Origin: a virus
Direction: 5' to 3' (one strand)
Virus record (IMG/VR): IMGVR_UViG_3300025264_000007
Span: 16,616 to 80,615 of that record
Length of the DNA stretch: 64,000 bases
The notes under the pieces were generated by a model. The model saw only the letters and a program-made list of their open reading frames with translations. It was not told where the DNA came from and did no database searches. The position numbers and the translations under genes were made by a program. Below, piece by piece: positions 6,741 to 14,565 of the stretch (positions within the stretch are counted from its first letter, which is position 1; each line of letters starts with the position of its first letter).

Positions 6741-7501
6741 CTGTTTTCTCCTTTTTCTAGGTGATTACAAAGATTATCTAGTCGTTCCAATGATTTTTCT
6801 AGATAATCTTCTTCTATTTCACACCCTTTAAATGATCGTTCTGTGTTGGCGCAAGCAATCATCGTCGATCCACTCCCGCTAAAACAGTCTAACACAATAT
6901 CGCCAGGGTGTGTATGGGCTTTAATCATTCTTTCAATTAAAACGATAGGTTTTTGGGTAGGATGCCATCCGGCGTATTCTTTGCTCGTGGTGTGATTGTT
7001 TTTCGCCCACACATCAGTCGGAATCTTCCCCAGGGGGTTATTTTGGGCTCCGGCCCGCACATTTTTGGGCATTTTGTAAGGAATTCGCACGTTGTCGGCA
7101 TAAAATGGGAACTCTTTTCCCTTAGAATACATTAAAACATCTTCGTGCTTGCGAGGGAACTTTTTCCTTGTGCGGCCGCCCCAGTCATACGACCAAATGA
7201 TCCAATTCTGGTAGTGAGCGTCCGGAATATTATTCAATACGTCTAGCTTGTAGCGTAAAAAGGTGTCTTTTTTGGTAGTTCCCCACACATAAAAGCAGGC
7301 ACCCGGCTTCATTACGCGAAAACATTCTTTGGTCCATTGGTCGCACCATCTTAAATAGTCTCCCTCGGAAGCCCACTGGTTATCCCAGGAATCTTTGATA
7401 ATTTCAAAGTAAGGAGGGTCAACAATGACCAAGTCTATTGATTCATCCGCCACCGTCTTGAGGTAGGAAAGGCAATCAGCTTTCTGAAGATCCGCTGTCA
7501 T
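6737..7501 (-). CDS. DNA methyltransferase, beta class
   Basis: 254 residues. The catalytic 'DPPY' (28-31) comes before the AdoMet-binding 'DCFSGSGST' (205-213), the beta-class order for N6-adenine or N4-cytosine methylases. 'HPTQKP' before the AdoMet motif is also typical. No partner endonuclease is adjacent, so it is probably an orphan methylase that shields phage DNA or alters host methylation. It is one of four methyltransferases in the window. Confidence 0.88.
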   Translation of the reverse strand: MTADLQKADCLSYLKTVADESIDLVIVDPPYFEIIKDSWDNQWASEGDYLRWCDQWTKECFRVMKPGACFYVWGTTKKDTFLRYKLDVLNNIPDAHYQNWIIWSYDWGGRTRKKFPRKHEDVLMYSKGKEFPFYADNVRIPYKMPKNVRAGAQNNPLGKIPTDVWAKNNHTTSKEYAGWHPTQKPIVLIERMIKAHTHPGDIVLDCFSGSGSTMIACANTERSFKGCEIEEDYLEKSLERLDNLCNHLEKGENR

Positions 7502-7751
7502 TTTCTCTCACAATTATCTCGACGTCAGTAGTGTCGGTTTCCATCTCAATCCATACTCTTGCTCCACAACTCAAAGGTTTGTGGGGTCGATAGATCACCT
7601 TGGCTAATTCTATACCATCTTTGGTTTTGATTATAGCTTCGTGGGCATAATTATTTTCTTTATATGTTTTTACCGTCAAAACAGGCTCGTCAGTTCCGTG
7701 CTTTGTGTTGCGCTTGATGACGTGTTGGTTAACGTGGATGATCTTTTTCAT
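7476..7751 (-). CDS. Conserved phage protein, small beta fold
   Basis: 91 residues with 'VNQHVIKRN', 'VLTVKTYK', 'AHEAIIKTKDG' and 'VIYRPHKPLSCGARVWIEME'. From memory this pattern (IHVNQHVIK ... KPLSCGARVW) recurs in many phage genomes as an uncharacterised protein. It overlaps the methyltransferase start by 26 nt. No catalytic motif is seen; the single Cys in LSCGARVW is the most conserved-looking point. Confidence 0.55.
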   Translation of the reverse strand: MKKIIHVNQHVIKRNTKHGTDEPVLTVKTYKENNYAHEAIIKTKDGIELAKVIYRPHKPLSCGARVWIEMETDTTDVEIIVRENDSGSSES

Positions 7752-7764
7752 ACTAGCCCTTTCA

Positions 7765-7794
7765 GAGCAGGGCCAGCTATAGCTGGCCCTGCTC
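7765..7794 (-). other. 30-bp perfect palindrome
   Basis: A perfect inverted repeat with TATA at its centre (13-bp stem, 4-nt loop) lies between the ParB-like gene stop and the next start. There is no T run on the minus strand, so it is more likely an RNA-processing or stability hairpin, or a protein-binding site, than a classical terminator. Confidence 0.6.
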
Positions 7795-7802
7795 CTTGGA
7801 AG

Positions 7803-8978
7803 TTACTCGTCTTCATCATCAACGATGAACGAAGGATCATCAACAGGAATTAATCTCCCATTGTCCATCGCCTCTTTGTCTTGGACCATCTTCTGCGGTA
7901 ACCGCAACAAGTCATCATTGAGGGTGCGAGCACGATACCCCCCAGCATGCAGTTTTTCAACTGCCTCCGCCTGGGTGACTCCGTCGGGAATCTTCACGAC
8001 AAGAAGCTTTTGGGTGGGCTCCCACCGCTCGCTCATGAAGGTTTCAAGGGCGTCGTCTACGGCGGACTCGCCGTTCCTCACGGGAAAGTGAACACCCCAA
8101 CGAGCAACCTTATCCCAATCATCGTCACTCTTTGCGAGTTCGCCGATGAACGTTCCAAGATTACGCTCCCAATTAGCCCCATCGCCACTACAAATCCGAA
8201 CCACAGCATCGGCATCATCTAGAGTGAGATGCCGATTGGCCATGTTGTAAGCGAAGTGCGCTGCGCCTTCTACTCCTTTGCCTCGATAATTCCGCACTTG
8301 GTAAACTATTTGGCTGTTGTTGTCGATAATTCGCTGGGAGATCTCTTTTAATTTAGTCTCTGCCAGAGGATAGTTTTTCCGCAACCAAGTATTCATAGCT
8401 TTTTTGCGCGTTTCATCGCGGACAGCCTGGTCCCCGAACAAACCGTCTACAAATCCCTGATTGAGTGCTTTTTCCGCTTCAGTCGCTGTGCAAGGCAGTT
8501 TGACCTCGGGCCCGTTAAACGATGCTTGAACTAGCATGCGCTGACCGTCGGTGTCAAAGAAATCGTGAGGTAACGTGATTGCACGAATTTTTGTGCCGTT
8601 AGCTGGGTCGAATGATTTGCACTTTTCGTTGGCAAACAAGTCGGAGACCGCCGTGAAGCGATGAACCCCCTCAATTATTTTGAATTTCTTCGAACTGTTG
8701 GGAGCTTCTTGAATTATGATGGGAACCTCCAAGCCATTGTTCCAAATCGCTATGGTTATTTTCTTAAGGTGCCCGTCATGAGTTGTCTCCACATGGCGAA
8801 TCTGACTCTCGTCATGTGGGGCTGCAATTAAAGCAAGATTTACCAGGGAGTCTTCTTGGTCTTCAATCAATTGCGTGATCAACTCTACGACCGCCGTGGT
8901 GTAAGCAACCCCCTTGAGGGATTTAATATGTGAGATCCTATTTCGCATCTCTTGGGTTTCATACCATTGTTTTTTCAT
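7803..8978 (-). CDS. ParB/Srx-fold domain protein
   Basis: 391 residues. Near residues 90-110 it has 'KFKIIEGVHRFTAVSDLF', the ParB-type signature (I-x-G-x-HR-x-x-A) of the ParB/sulfiredoxin nucleotide-binding fold. Long helical regions follow, without the classical ParB helix-turn-helix that I can recognise. The C-terminus is acidic ('DDPSFIVDDEDE'). Phage members of this fold include nucleases, DNA-modification helpers and partition proteins; the exact role is open. It is followed by the palindrome at 7765-7794. Confidence 0.65.
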   Translation of the reverse strand: MKKQWYETQEMRNRISHIKSLKGVAYTTAVVELITQLIEDQEDSLVNLALIAAPHDESQIRHVETTHDGHLKKITIAIWNNGLEVPIIIQEAPNSSKKFKIIEGVHRFTAVSDLFANEKCKSFDPANGTKIRAITLPHDFFDTDGQRMLVQASFNGPEVKLPCTATEAEKALNQGFVDGLFGDQAVRDETRKKAMNTWLRKNYPLAETKLKEISQRIIDNNSQIVYQVRNYRGKGVEGAAHFAYNMANRHLTLDDADAVVRICSGDGANWERNLGTFIGELAKSDDDWDKVARWGVHFPVRNGESAVDDALETFMSERWEPTQKLLVVKIPDGVTQAEAVEKLHAGGYRARTLNDDLLRLPQKMVQDKEAMDNGRLIPVDDPSFIVDDEDE

Positions 8979-9127
8979 TTGGTTTTTTCCTCTATTTGAG
9001 TCGCATTGACTCGTTAAAAAGATCTAATATTCACCATGAATATCTTGATCGTAAATGAAATTACCATTCACCTCTCATGGTTGAGCTTCTTGTAAGATCC
9101 TCCTTCCGTCTATTCTTATATCTTATA

Positions 9128-9328
9128 TTATCCCTCTTTGGGTGAGGCGTTAAGCTTTTTTTCTAAAATAACAATGCGTGCATCAAGTTCCATTTGGATG
9201 CGGGCTACTTCGTCGAGTTGTGCAGTTAAATAATTGATAGACCCTACCAAAAGATCAAAAACTTCCTTGGTAAAGGGGAGGAAGATATCCGCCTCCGGCG
9301 GGCGCTCAGGAGGAGTTTCGTCAGTCAT
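9128..9328 (-). CDS. Small coiled-coil protein
   Basis: 66 residues from 'MTDETPPERPPEADIF' (a TTG three bases earlier is possible). The second half ('LTAQLDEVARIQMELDARIVILEKKL') has a heptad pattern of a short coiled coil, suited to oligomer formation. Function unknown. Confidence 0.5.
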   Translation of the reverse strand: MTDETPPERPPEADIFLPFTKEVFDLLVGSINYLTAQLDEVARIQMELDARIVILEKKLNASPKEG

Positions 9329-9392
9329 CAATGTTCTTTCTTAAAATTGTCGTTCCCTCTCTTGCGAGTTTATTATATGATATTTTTTTCAT
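9321..9392 (-). CDS. Possible 23-residue peptide
   Basis: 'MKKISYNKLAREGTTILRKN' plus three residues. It begins with an ATGA overlap at the previous stop and ends 8 nt inside the next gene. The tight packing hints it may be translated, perhaps as a coupling leader. Confidence 0.3.
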   Translation of the reverse strand: MKKISYNKLAREGTTILRKNIDD

Positions 9393-9541
9393 CTTCTGCC
9401 GCCTCTTAGTCGATTTATTTGTATTTCTAATTGTTTTATAAGATCTGTCGTGGGTACCCGATATGCGTCGCGCAGTATCAGAGAGAGAGTGCTCTTGAAA
9501 TTCGCTAAAGCCGAAGCTATTTCCTCCTTAGAATTCTTCAT
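9389..9541 (-). CDS. Small helical protein (50 aa)
   Basis: 'MKNSKEEIASALANFKSTLS' leads into 'DLIKQLEIQINRLRGGRR'. Amphipathic helices, basic end, ATGA overlap with the next frame. Not recognised. Confidence 0.45.
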   Translation of the reverse strand: MKNSKEEIASALANFKSTLSLILRDAYRVPTTDLIKQLEIQINRLRGGRR

Positions 9542-9607
9542 AGGCTGGTCAATCTGGAGTCGTCACAACGATTACTTTAGTTCTCACACGCACGGGTCTA
9601 TGCTGCT

Positions 9608-9727
9608 CTAGAAAAGCAGGTAATAGCTGATGACACAGCCCATGACTGCACCGAAAGCAGCACACAGCGCCACCTGAAGAAGCATCAACTTTCTATCGTA
9701 TTTGGGGAGCTTGCTTATTCTTTTCAT
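9608..9727 (-). CDS. Tiny membrane protein (39 aa)
   Basis: A basic N-terminus ('MKRISKLPKYDRK') is followed by a single transmembrane segment containing 'AAFGAVMGCVISYYLL'. The ATG overlaps the previous stop as ATGA. The basic-in arrangement predicts the N-terminus inside. Confidence 0.55.
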   Translation of the reverse strand: MKRISKLPKYDRKLMLLQVALCAAFGAVMGCVISYYLLF

Positions 9728-9849
9728 TGGTCTTCCTTGTTTCTTCTTCTCGTTATGCTCTCTAGGAAGGAGCTAGCTGTGTTGGTTATAGCTCTCCCGA
9801 ACATAAAGCCTATTACTACTACTGCTGTTGCTATAATAAATGTTTTCAT
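9724..9849 (-). CDS. Tiny membrane protein (41 aa)
   Basis: 'MKTFIIATAVVVIGFMFGRA' then a polar, basic tail ('SITRRRNKEDQ'). One transmembrane segment at the N-terminus. It overlaps the next tiny membrane gene by 4 nt; the two may act as a pair. Confidence 0.55.
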   Translation of the reverse strand: MKTFIIATAVVVIGFMFGRAITNTASSFLESITRRRNKEDQ

Positions 9850-9872
9850 TTTATTTCTTGGTGCCTTTCATG

Positions 9873-10250
9873 TCAGAATTCTTCGCAAGTTGATTCGGCT
9901 GGGTCACAGTCAAGTGGCGTTTGCCAACCGTTCTCAAGCGGGAAGTAGTAGGAGCGCACCGCATGAGGCTGAAAGTTTTGCTGCGAAGCCACAGCCAAAA
10001 CCAAAAGCTTTTCGTTGGTGTTGACACCGAAAACAAATCGGCATCCCCTAAGAAGCCCAGGCACATGCTTATTGTTGAGGGATTTGGGGTCTTTGGTGAG
10101 CACCCCAACCGCAATCACCCTGCAAAACCGATAGTAGCGTTGCATCTCGACGGTGCGAACATCCAGCCGTTGGCAGCAATGCTGTTCTGGTGTGGCGGGA
10201 GCGTGTGAGCACCCCACAAATATTAATGATGTCATTAAAATATATTTCAT
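9873..10250 (-). CDS. Predicted lipoprotein, CCxRLxxRT family copy 1
   Basis: 125 residues from 'MKYILMTSLIFVGCSHAP': a lipoprotein signal with lipobox Cys14. The start at 10250 has AAAGGAAC upstream and an ATGA overlap. The mature part begins with 'HCCQRLDVRT' and has 'YYRFC' further on, the same pattern as its upstream neighbour ('QCCKRLKLRT...FERLC'), so the two are tandem paralogues. The Cys pattern suggests disulfides in the periplasm. It may sit in the outer membrane to alter the host surface (inference). Confidence 0.6.
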   Translation of the reverse strand: MKYILMTSLIFVGCSHAPATPEQHCCQRLDVRTVEMQRYYRFCRVIAVGVLTKDPKSLNNKHVPGLLRGCRFVFGVNTNEKLLVLAVASQQNFQPHAVRSYYFPLENGWQTPLDCDPAESTCEEF

Positions 10251-10528
10251 TGTGTTCCTTTCACTGCAAAAACATATTTGCAAATGTCTAAGCCTTCTTT
10301 AATATTCTTTACTGCCTTGGGGTCATGCGGGAATCGGTTCTCTAAGAAAGCAAGTCCGATGCATAGCCTTTCAAATCTTCCAAGAGTGTCGGTACGCAGC
10401 TTCAGGCGCTTGCAGCATTGCCCCCCCTCTGAGGGAATTGGTTGCGCATGAGAGCAACTGGTTACAAGGAGGGCGCTACAAACAATGATAGCTAAGAGAA
10501 CTATAAACTCTAGGGGATTGAGATTCAT
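10247..10528 (-). CDS. Predicted lipoprotein, CCxRLxxRT family copy 2
   Basis: 93 residues from 'MNLNPLEFIVLLAIIVCSAL', lipobox 'LLVTSC'. The start at 10528 fits an A-rich GGAAAAAAAG ribosome site and an ATGA overlap with the gene upstream. 'QCCKRLKLRTDTLGRFERLC' aligns with copy 1, then sequence diverges except for a shared late Cys. Function unknown. Confidence 0.6.
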   Translation of the reverse strand: MNLNPLEFIVLLAIIVCSALLVTSCSHAQPIPSEGGQCCKRLKLRTDTLGRFERLCIGLAFLENRFPHDPKAVKNIKEGLDICKYVFAVKGTQ

Positions 10529-10818
10529 TTTCTTTTTTTCCTGGGCTGCGGAATGCCGGCCTCGTTCATTAAGAAATCTAAATGCCACTGGTCAAAAGCG
10601 TTTATCTCTTTTTGTCTTTTTCGCCGCTCGCGCTTGTAATCGATCTTTGGAACCCATCCCATATAATACATGACCGAGCGCAAAACACGCGGGTCTTGCT
10701 TCTTTAGCATTTGTACAATTTGATGTGCTTTTGCACGAACCTGACGGTGGGTCAGGGGTTTAGTGTTGTACCCATTGTGCGTGGTGATGTACCCCGCTAA
10801 AAGCAAACTAACCATCAT
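10525..10818 (-). CDS. Basic protein of unknown function
   Basis: 97 residues; an N-terminal hydrophobic patch ('MMVSLLLAGYIT'), then Lys/Arg-rich helices ('DYKRERRKRQKEINAFDQW') and a basic tail ('PQPRKKRK'). Could bind nucleic acid. Overlaps the methyltransferase gene by 11 nt and the lipoprotein gene by 4. Confidence 0.45.
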   Translation of the reverse strand: MMVSLLLAGYITTHNGYNTKPLTHRQVRAKAHQIVQMLKKQDPRVLRSVMYYMGWVPKIDYKRERRKRQKEINAFDQWHLDFLMNEAGIPQPRKKRK

Positions 10819-11698
10819 TTAAGACCAAGTGCGCCTGCGCTTTTCGGATGCGTTCGATTGCTAGCTCGCGATACTCGTCGTTGATTTCAAACCCGATAAA
10901 GTCGCGGTTATTTTCGAGCGCCACCACTGCGGTGGTACCAGATCCAATAAAGGGATCGAGAACAACTCCGCCCTCAGGGCAACTCGATAAAATAGGATCA
11001 GCGATGAGTTCTGGCGGATAAACAGCAAAGTGGGCACCTCGATAGCTTTTTGTAGAGATATCCCATACCGTAAACTTCGGGCGCGTCAGTGTTTCGCCGG
11101 CTTCAATACGCTTGCGGAGTTTTTCGTAGTGAGAAGCTTGATTGACACTCGAAATGGCAAAACCTTCTTTGCCATGAGCATCTTTATCTTTACGTTTACT
11201 AATATTGTTCTTGGAGAATGCGCGACGGATCGAAATCTCTTTCTGCGGCACTCGCGGTTGATCAAAGTAATAACCCTTAGTAACCTTAGTAAACATGTAA
11301 AGTTTTTCGTGGCTTACCCAAAACCGATCTTTGGCCGACATGGGTTGGGGATTGGGCTTGCTCCAAATCACTTCGTTACGCAAAATCCACCCACGATTGG
11401 TCATTTCAATTTCAAATCGGCTAGGAATCTGTGCAAGACACTTCTTAATATAAGTGTCACCGATGTTGACCCAGCACACCCCTGTCTTTTTAAGCACTCG
11501 TTGAACTTCGTCGAAAATATTACACAGATCATTCACATAATCTTGATAACTTTCTTCCAAGCCAATCTGGCGATCCTTTTTATAATCACGAAGATTATAA
11601 TAGGGAGGTGAGGTGATACACATGTCAACCGACTCGGCAGGAAGCTTCTGAAGTTCTTCCAGCGAGTCGCCTAAATGAATGACGTTTCTCTCTAGCAT
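10808..11698 (-). CDS. DNA methyltransferase, beta class, probably N4-cytosine type
   Basis: 296 residues. 'TSPPYYNLRDY' (29-39) is the catalytic motif, the SPPY form usual for N4-cytosine methylases; the AdoMet motif 'DPFIGSGTT' is at 248-256. It overlaps by 7 nt the gene 11692-12300, which has a weak PD-(D/E)xK-like pattern, so the two could be a restriction-modification pair. Alternatively it is a stand-alone protective methylase. Confidence 0.85.
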   Translation of the reverse strand: MLERNVIHLGDSLEELQKLPAESVDMCITSPPYYNLRDYKKDRQIGLEESYQDYVNDLCNIFDEVQRVLKKTGVCWVNIGDTYIKKCLAQIPSRFEIEMTNRGWILRNEVIWSKPNPQPMSAKDRFWVSHEKLYMFTKVTKGYYFDQPRVPQKEISIRRAFSKNNISKRKDKDAHGKEGFAISSVNQASHYEKLRKRIEAGETLTRPKFTVWDISTKSYRGAHFAVYPPELIADPILSSCPEGGVVLDPFIGSGTTAVVALENNRDFIGFEINDEYRELAIERIRKAQAHLVLNDG

Positions 11699-12300
11699 GC
11701 GAGCCCCTCTTCAATCCGTTCAATCGCGTCATCGCGCAATTCTTTCGCCGTGGGATAATCCTTTTTAGCATGATTTGGTTCGAACTTAAAGGTCGAGTAG
11801 GGAAAAAGTTCTTCAAACCTGAGCAGCCGTCGCCACGACGCAGCGCGGTAGACCTTGCGCTTGGAAAAGGCGCAGGATGCCGCGCTTCCGAGCACTTCAA
11901 GCTCATAAAGACCCTTCACAGTCTCGGCAGGAATCTCGTAGGCTAAGGGCTTGCCGCCGTCATAAATGGGGTTCATGTCGAGAACCACATATGAGTCTAC
12001 CTTTTCCAACTTATCATAGAAAGTGCTTTCTTCGAAGAACCTTCCCTTGCCCGTTGCCGTTGAAGGAGCAAAACTAAGCTTTGTCTTCATGTTCCGCACT
12101 TCGATGCGGGATGACCAGTGGTCATTGCCGGCGATTACATCGTAGGCTTCCTGTCCTGGCACGGTGCGCCCATCAACGAGGCGAGCGACGGTGCGCTCGG
12201 CTTGCGCTGACATTGAGTTACAGTTCATATTCCGAACGAATTCGTCTCGCGTATCGCCGTAACCCTCCGCGATCTTATCCATGTTCCAATTGATTTCCAT
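11692..12300 (-). CDS. Possible restriction-endonuclease-like protein
   Basis: 202 residues. 'EAYDVIAGNDHWSSRIEVRN' (51-70) resembles the D...(E)xK core of restriction-type nucleases (Asp54, Glu67), but the usual Lys is Arg69. The placement directly upstream of a methyltransferase, with a 7-nt overlap and its own promoter at 12338-12365, fits an R-M type unit. The rest ('SYVVLDMNPIYDGG') gives no further motif. The Arg for Lys change may mean an inactive enzyme or a different fold. Confidence 0.45.
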   Translation of the reverse strand: MEINWNMDKIAEGYGDTRDEFVRNMNCNSMSAQAERTVARLVDGRTVPGQEAYDVIAGNDHWSSRIEVRNMKTKLSFAPSTATGKGRFFEESTFYDKLEKVDSYVVLDMNPIYDGGKPLAYEIPAETVKGLYELEVLGSAASCAFSKRKVYRAASWRRLLRFEELFPYSTFKFEPNHAKKDYPTAKELRDDAIERIEEGLAC

Positions 12301-12337
12301 CGTGGCAGCCTTTCATTATAGTTGTTCCACGCTTACT

Positions 12338-12365
12338 AGAATACCTTACTTTGGTAAGAAGTCAA
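12338..12365 (-). promoter_or_regulatory. Sigma70-type promoter
   Basis: Minus-strand TTGACT, 16 nt, TATTCT, 38 nt upstream of the possible nuclease gene. The -35 overlaps the last codons of the upstream gene. Confidence 0.65.
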
Positions 12366-12586
12366 GTTTTATTTTTGTTACGTTGTTCGGCTTCGAAGCC
12401 TCGCCGCAGAATCCGGCTGACCGAATTGGGTGATTCTATGACTTTCATCAGCGCACCGCAGACAGGGCAGTTAGGAGCTTGAATATCTCGGGGATCAAAA
12501 TAAAAAACAAACTTGCATTCTTTCACGAGATCGTTGTTGCGAGTCCCCGCGGAGGAGCACTGCCAGTTGGGTGGCGGAGAAGTCAT
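12362..12586 (-). CDS. Small zinc-ribbon-like protein
   Basis: 74 residues with one clear 'CPVCG' knuckle and other Cys at 'QCSS' and 'KECK'. Looks like a minimal metal-binding protein with a basic C-terminus ('EAEQRNKNKT'). AAAGGAATAAA upstream supports the start. Confidence 0.5.
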   Translation of the reverse strand: MTSPPPNWQCSSAGTRNNDLVKECKFVFYFDPRDIQAPNCPVCGALMKVIESPNSVSRILRRGFEAEQRNKNKT

Positions 12587-12599
12587 TTTATTCCTTTCG

Positions 12600-12674
12600 T
12601 CAGCCGTAACAAATCAGATACATCATAACAGCAAGGGAAGCTGCGATCAAAATATCTATCGTAGTTGGCTTCAT
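12600..12674 (-). CDS. Tiny membrane peptide (24 aa)
   Basis: 'MKPTTIDILIAASLAVMMYL' plus four residues, almost all one transmembrane helix. It begins with an ATGA overlap at the stop of the gene upstream. Confidence 0.5.
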   Translation of the reverse strand: MKPTTIDILIAASLAVMMYLICYG

Positions 12675-12970
12675 ACCTTAAGTAGGTATTTTTGAGCCAA
12701 GATTGCCTTACAAAAATATTTTTTCTCCCCAATTTGAAGTTCATAGGTTAGCGGTTGGTTAAGTTTATTAGTTTTGACTTGAACCACTAAAGCTAGTTTT
12801 CCCTCTAAAGCATCTTTGGTCAGCCGAAAAGGCGGATCATAAAACGAGTCGTATCGTTCAGCAGGGCACTCACTTAAGAACTTGTCTTTGCCAGCGCGCG
12901 CGCAGCACAGGCTCCAGCCATGCTCATTGACAATCACTTGCAAAAGGTCGCCTGCCGTGAACTGTTTCAT
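12671..12970 (-). CDS. GDLV-family SH3/KOW-like protein (longer form)
   Basis: 99 residues: 'FTAGDLLQVIVNE' start, then a longer loop, 'GKLALVVQVKTNK' and 'LTYELQIGEKKYFCKA', ending 'ILAQKYLLKV'. The order of strands fits the array genes at 34-38 kb with about 25 extra residues between the first two strands. A stand-alone copy far from the array. Confidence 0.5.
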   Translation of the reverse strand: MKQFTAGDLLQVIVNEHGWSLCCARAGKDKFLSECPAERYDSFYDPPFRLTKDALEGKLALVVQVKTNKLNQPLTYELQIGEKKYFCKAILAQKYLLKV

Positions 12971-13272
12971 TCATCGGGGGTCTCAAATTCAGGTAAGGGA
13001 GCAACAGTTCCGGTGTGGTTATGAAGCATATTAGCAAATTGGTAAAGTTGAGCGCCCATTTCGGCTGCAAGTTCAGCCGTCTCGCTCATCATCTCCGGAT
13101 CGAGCACCATCTCTGTTGCTCGTTTTGCGCCCCCATCGGCTACTTCTTCGATCAGACGTTTCATCTGAACCGACAGGTCGCCATACATGCTAGGGAGATC
13201 CAGCGCGTCTTTAGTGACTTGAGGAAGGATTTCCTCGTAAATAAGTTGATAGTTGATGATGGGGTAAGTCAT
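12967..13272 (-). CDS. Helical protein of unknown function
   Basis: 101 residues, mostly predicted helix ('SVQMKRLIEEVADGGAKRAT', 'ETAELAAEMGAQLYQFANML'), acidic tail. Coupled by ATGA overlaps on both sides. Not recognised. Confidence 0.45.
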   Translation of the reverse strand: MTYPIINYQLIYEEILPQVTKDALDLPSMYGDLSVQMKRLIEEVADGGAKRATEMVLDPEMMSETAELAAEMGAQLYQFANMLHNHTGTVAPLPEFETPDE

Positions 13273-14258
13273 GTGGTTTGACCTTTCTTTGTTGCGCGGC
13301 GTTCATCCTCAAGGTGTTGGGCAGCCGCCGCGGGGAAATCTGGGGGGATAGGGAGTGAGGCGTGAAATATACGGCGAAGGGGGTCATCTGTGTTGACGGA
13401 ATGCTCCGCTTTGGGTTGGGTACCGGCGGCGCGCGCGGCATCCTCCACCTTTAATGTGCTGTATGCCCCAAAATATGACCTTGACATACACTTCAGGTTG
13501 TGAAGGTCGTCGGTATCGGCATGCGTGGGGTCGTCGGTATCGGCAGGCGTGGCGCAGTCGTGAGTCTGCTGGAGGCTTTCGATGAGCTTCTCGGTTTTTT
13601 CTTTTTCGCCGTTGTGGAGTTCAATCTCGATGTATCCCACCCTAGACAAATCTTTGCCGGTGAGAAACTCGTATTCAGCGCCCTCGCAATCTACCTTAAG
13701 GTAGTCAATGAACCCATTGGGACTGGCCGCTAGAATATCTTCAATAGAAATCGTCTTTACTTCTTCGTATTCGTCGTCGAAAGGTTTTTCTGCGGAAGAA
13801 TAGGCGTCGCCCGAAAAGTTGCCGTTCTGTAAGTTTTTTTGCATGTAAACTGTTTGCCCTGACGTGGCTCCCACTGCTAGGTTATGCAGTTGAACTCGTT
13901 GGGGCGCTACGACCTGGCGTGCAACGTTGTCACTCAAGCGCCTAAAAGTTTCTTTGCACGGCTCGTAAGCTATTACATTGGTAGCTATTCGTGAAGCTAA
14001 ATAAGTAAATGCGCCGACGTTTGCTCCCACATCCACAATGCACATGGGGCGGGGGCAAAGTGGGAATATGGGCAGACTTCCCCAGCCGATGAGGTACTCT
14101 GTGAGCATCTTTTCATCGTTGTGGGGATGGGAACTGGCCATTTGATTTAGGTTTACCATGCCATATGAGGGCCAGCTATAAGCTACTGCTACCTCTCTGA
14201 CGCGGTCGTAAAACCACTCGTCTTTCTGTCCTTGCGTAGCATCTTCAAACTCTAACAT
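13269..14258 (-). CDS. FkbM-type SAM-dependent methyltransferase
   Basis: 329 residues. 'IVDVGANVGAFTYLAS' (about 74-89) is the AdoMet motif and 'DYLKVDCEGAEYEFL' the FkbM signature; 'YIEIELHN' follows. FkbM enzymes methylate hydroxyls of sugars or other small groups, so this could modify host surface glycan or a phage product. The C-terminal 100 residues are an extension with an internal 'ADTDDPTHADTDD' repeat and a Pro/Ala-rich tail. AGGAG precedes the ATG. Confidence 0.8.
   Translation of the reverse strand: MLEFEDATQGQKDEWFYDRVREVAVAYSWPSYGMVNLNQMASSHPHNDEKMLTEYLIGWGSLPIFPLCPRPMCIVDVGANVGAFTYLASRIATNVIAYEPCKETFRRLSDNVARQVVAPQRVQLHNLAVGATSGQTVYMQKNLQNGNFSGDAYSSAEKPFDDEYEEVKTISIEDILAASPNGFIDYLKVDCEGAEYEFLTGKDLSRVGYIEIELHNGEKEKTEKLIESLQQTHDCATPADTDDPTHADTDDLHNLKCMSRSYFGAYSTLKVEDAARAAGTQPKAEHSVNTDDPLRRIFHASLPIPPDFPAAAAQHLEDERRATKKGQTT
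13506..13553 (-). repeat. Two 24-bp tandem repeat units inside FkbM gene
   Basis: Two nearly identical 24-nt units (13506-13529 and 13530-13553, differing at two positions) encode the Asp/Thr repeat in the C-terminal extension. In-frame copy-number change would be tolerated. Confidence 0.75.
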
Positions 14259-14319
14259 TGAAACTCCTAATGGTTTAGTATACGCCAGGTTGGCTATGAT
14301 GTTTAGTTATTTTCATCGT

Positions 14320-14565
14320 TTAATATCCCACATAAGGTGAGATTTCTGCCGGCAATACCCACCATAATATATTGCGCAGGAACTGCACTTGGTAGTGATG
14401 GCGGTGATTCCCGTCGGGTCCGCTGACGATCACTCCCACGGTTCCTTGTGTGATGGTTTGGTTGTCTTCATCCCCATCGATAGGAACGCTCGAATAAATA
14501 TTGGCGGCTGCTTCCACGAGCGCACCCGGATAATAGCATGACGATTCAGTCGCTTTAGTCGGCAT
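14320..14565 (-). CDS. SH3/KOW-like small protein, divergent GDLV relative
   Basis: 81 residues: 'YYPGALVEAAANIY' at the position of GDLV, 'QGTVGVIVSGPDG' as central strand, 'HHYQVQFLRNILWWVLPAEI' as later strands. Same topology as the array proteins but with a 20-residue insert. Overlaps the upstream peptidase gene by 11 nt. Confidence 0.45.
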   Translation of the reverse strand: MPTKATESSCYYPGALVEAAANIYSSVPIDGDEDNQTITQGTVGVIVSGPDGNHRHHYQVQFLRNILWWVLPAEISPYVGY

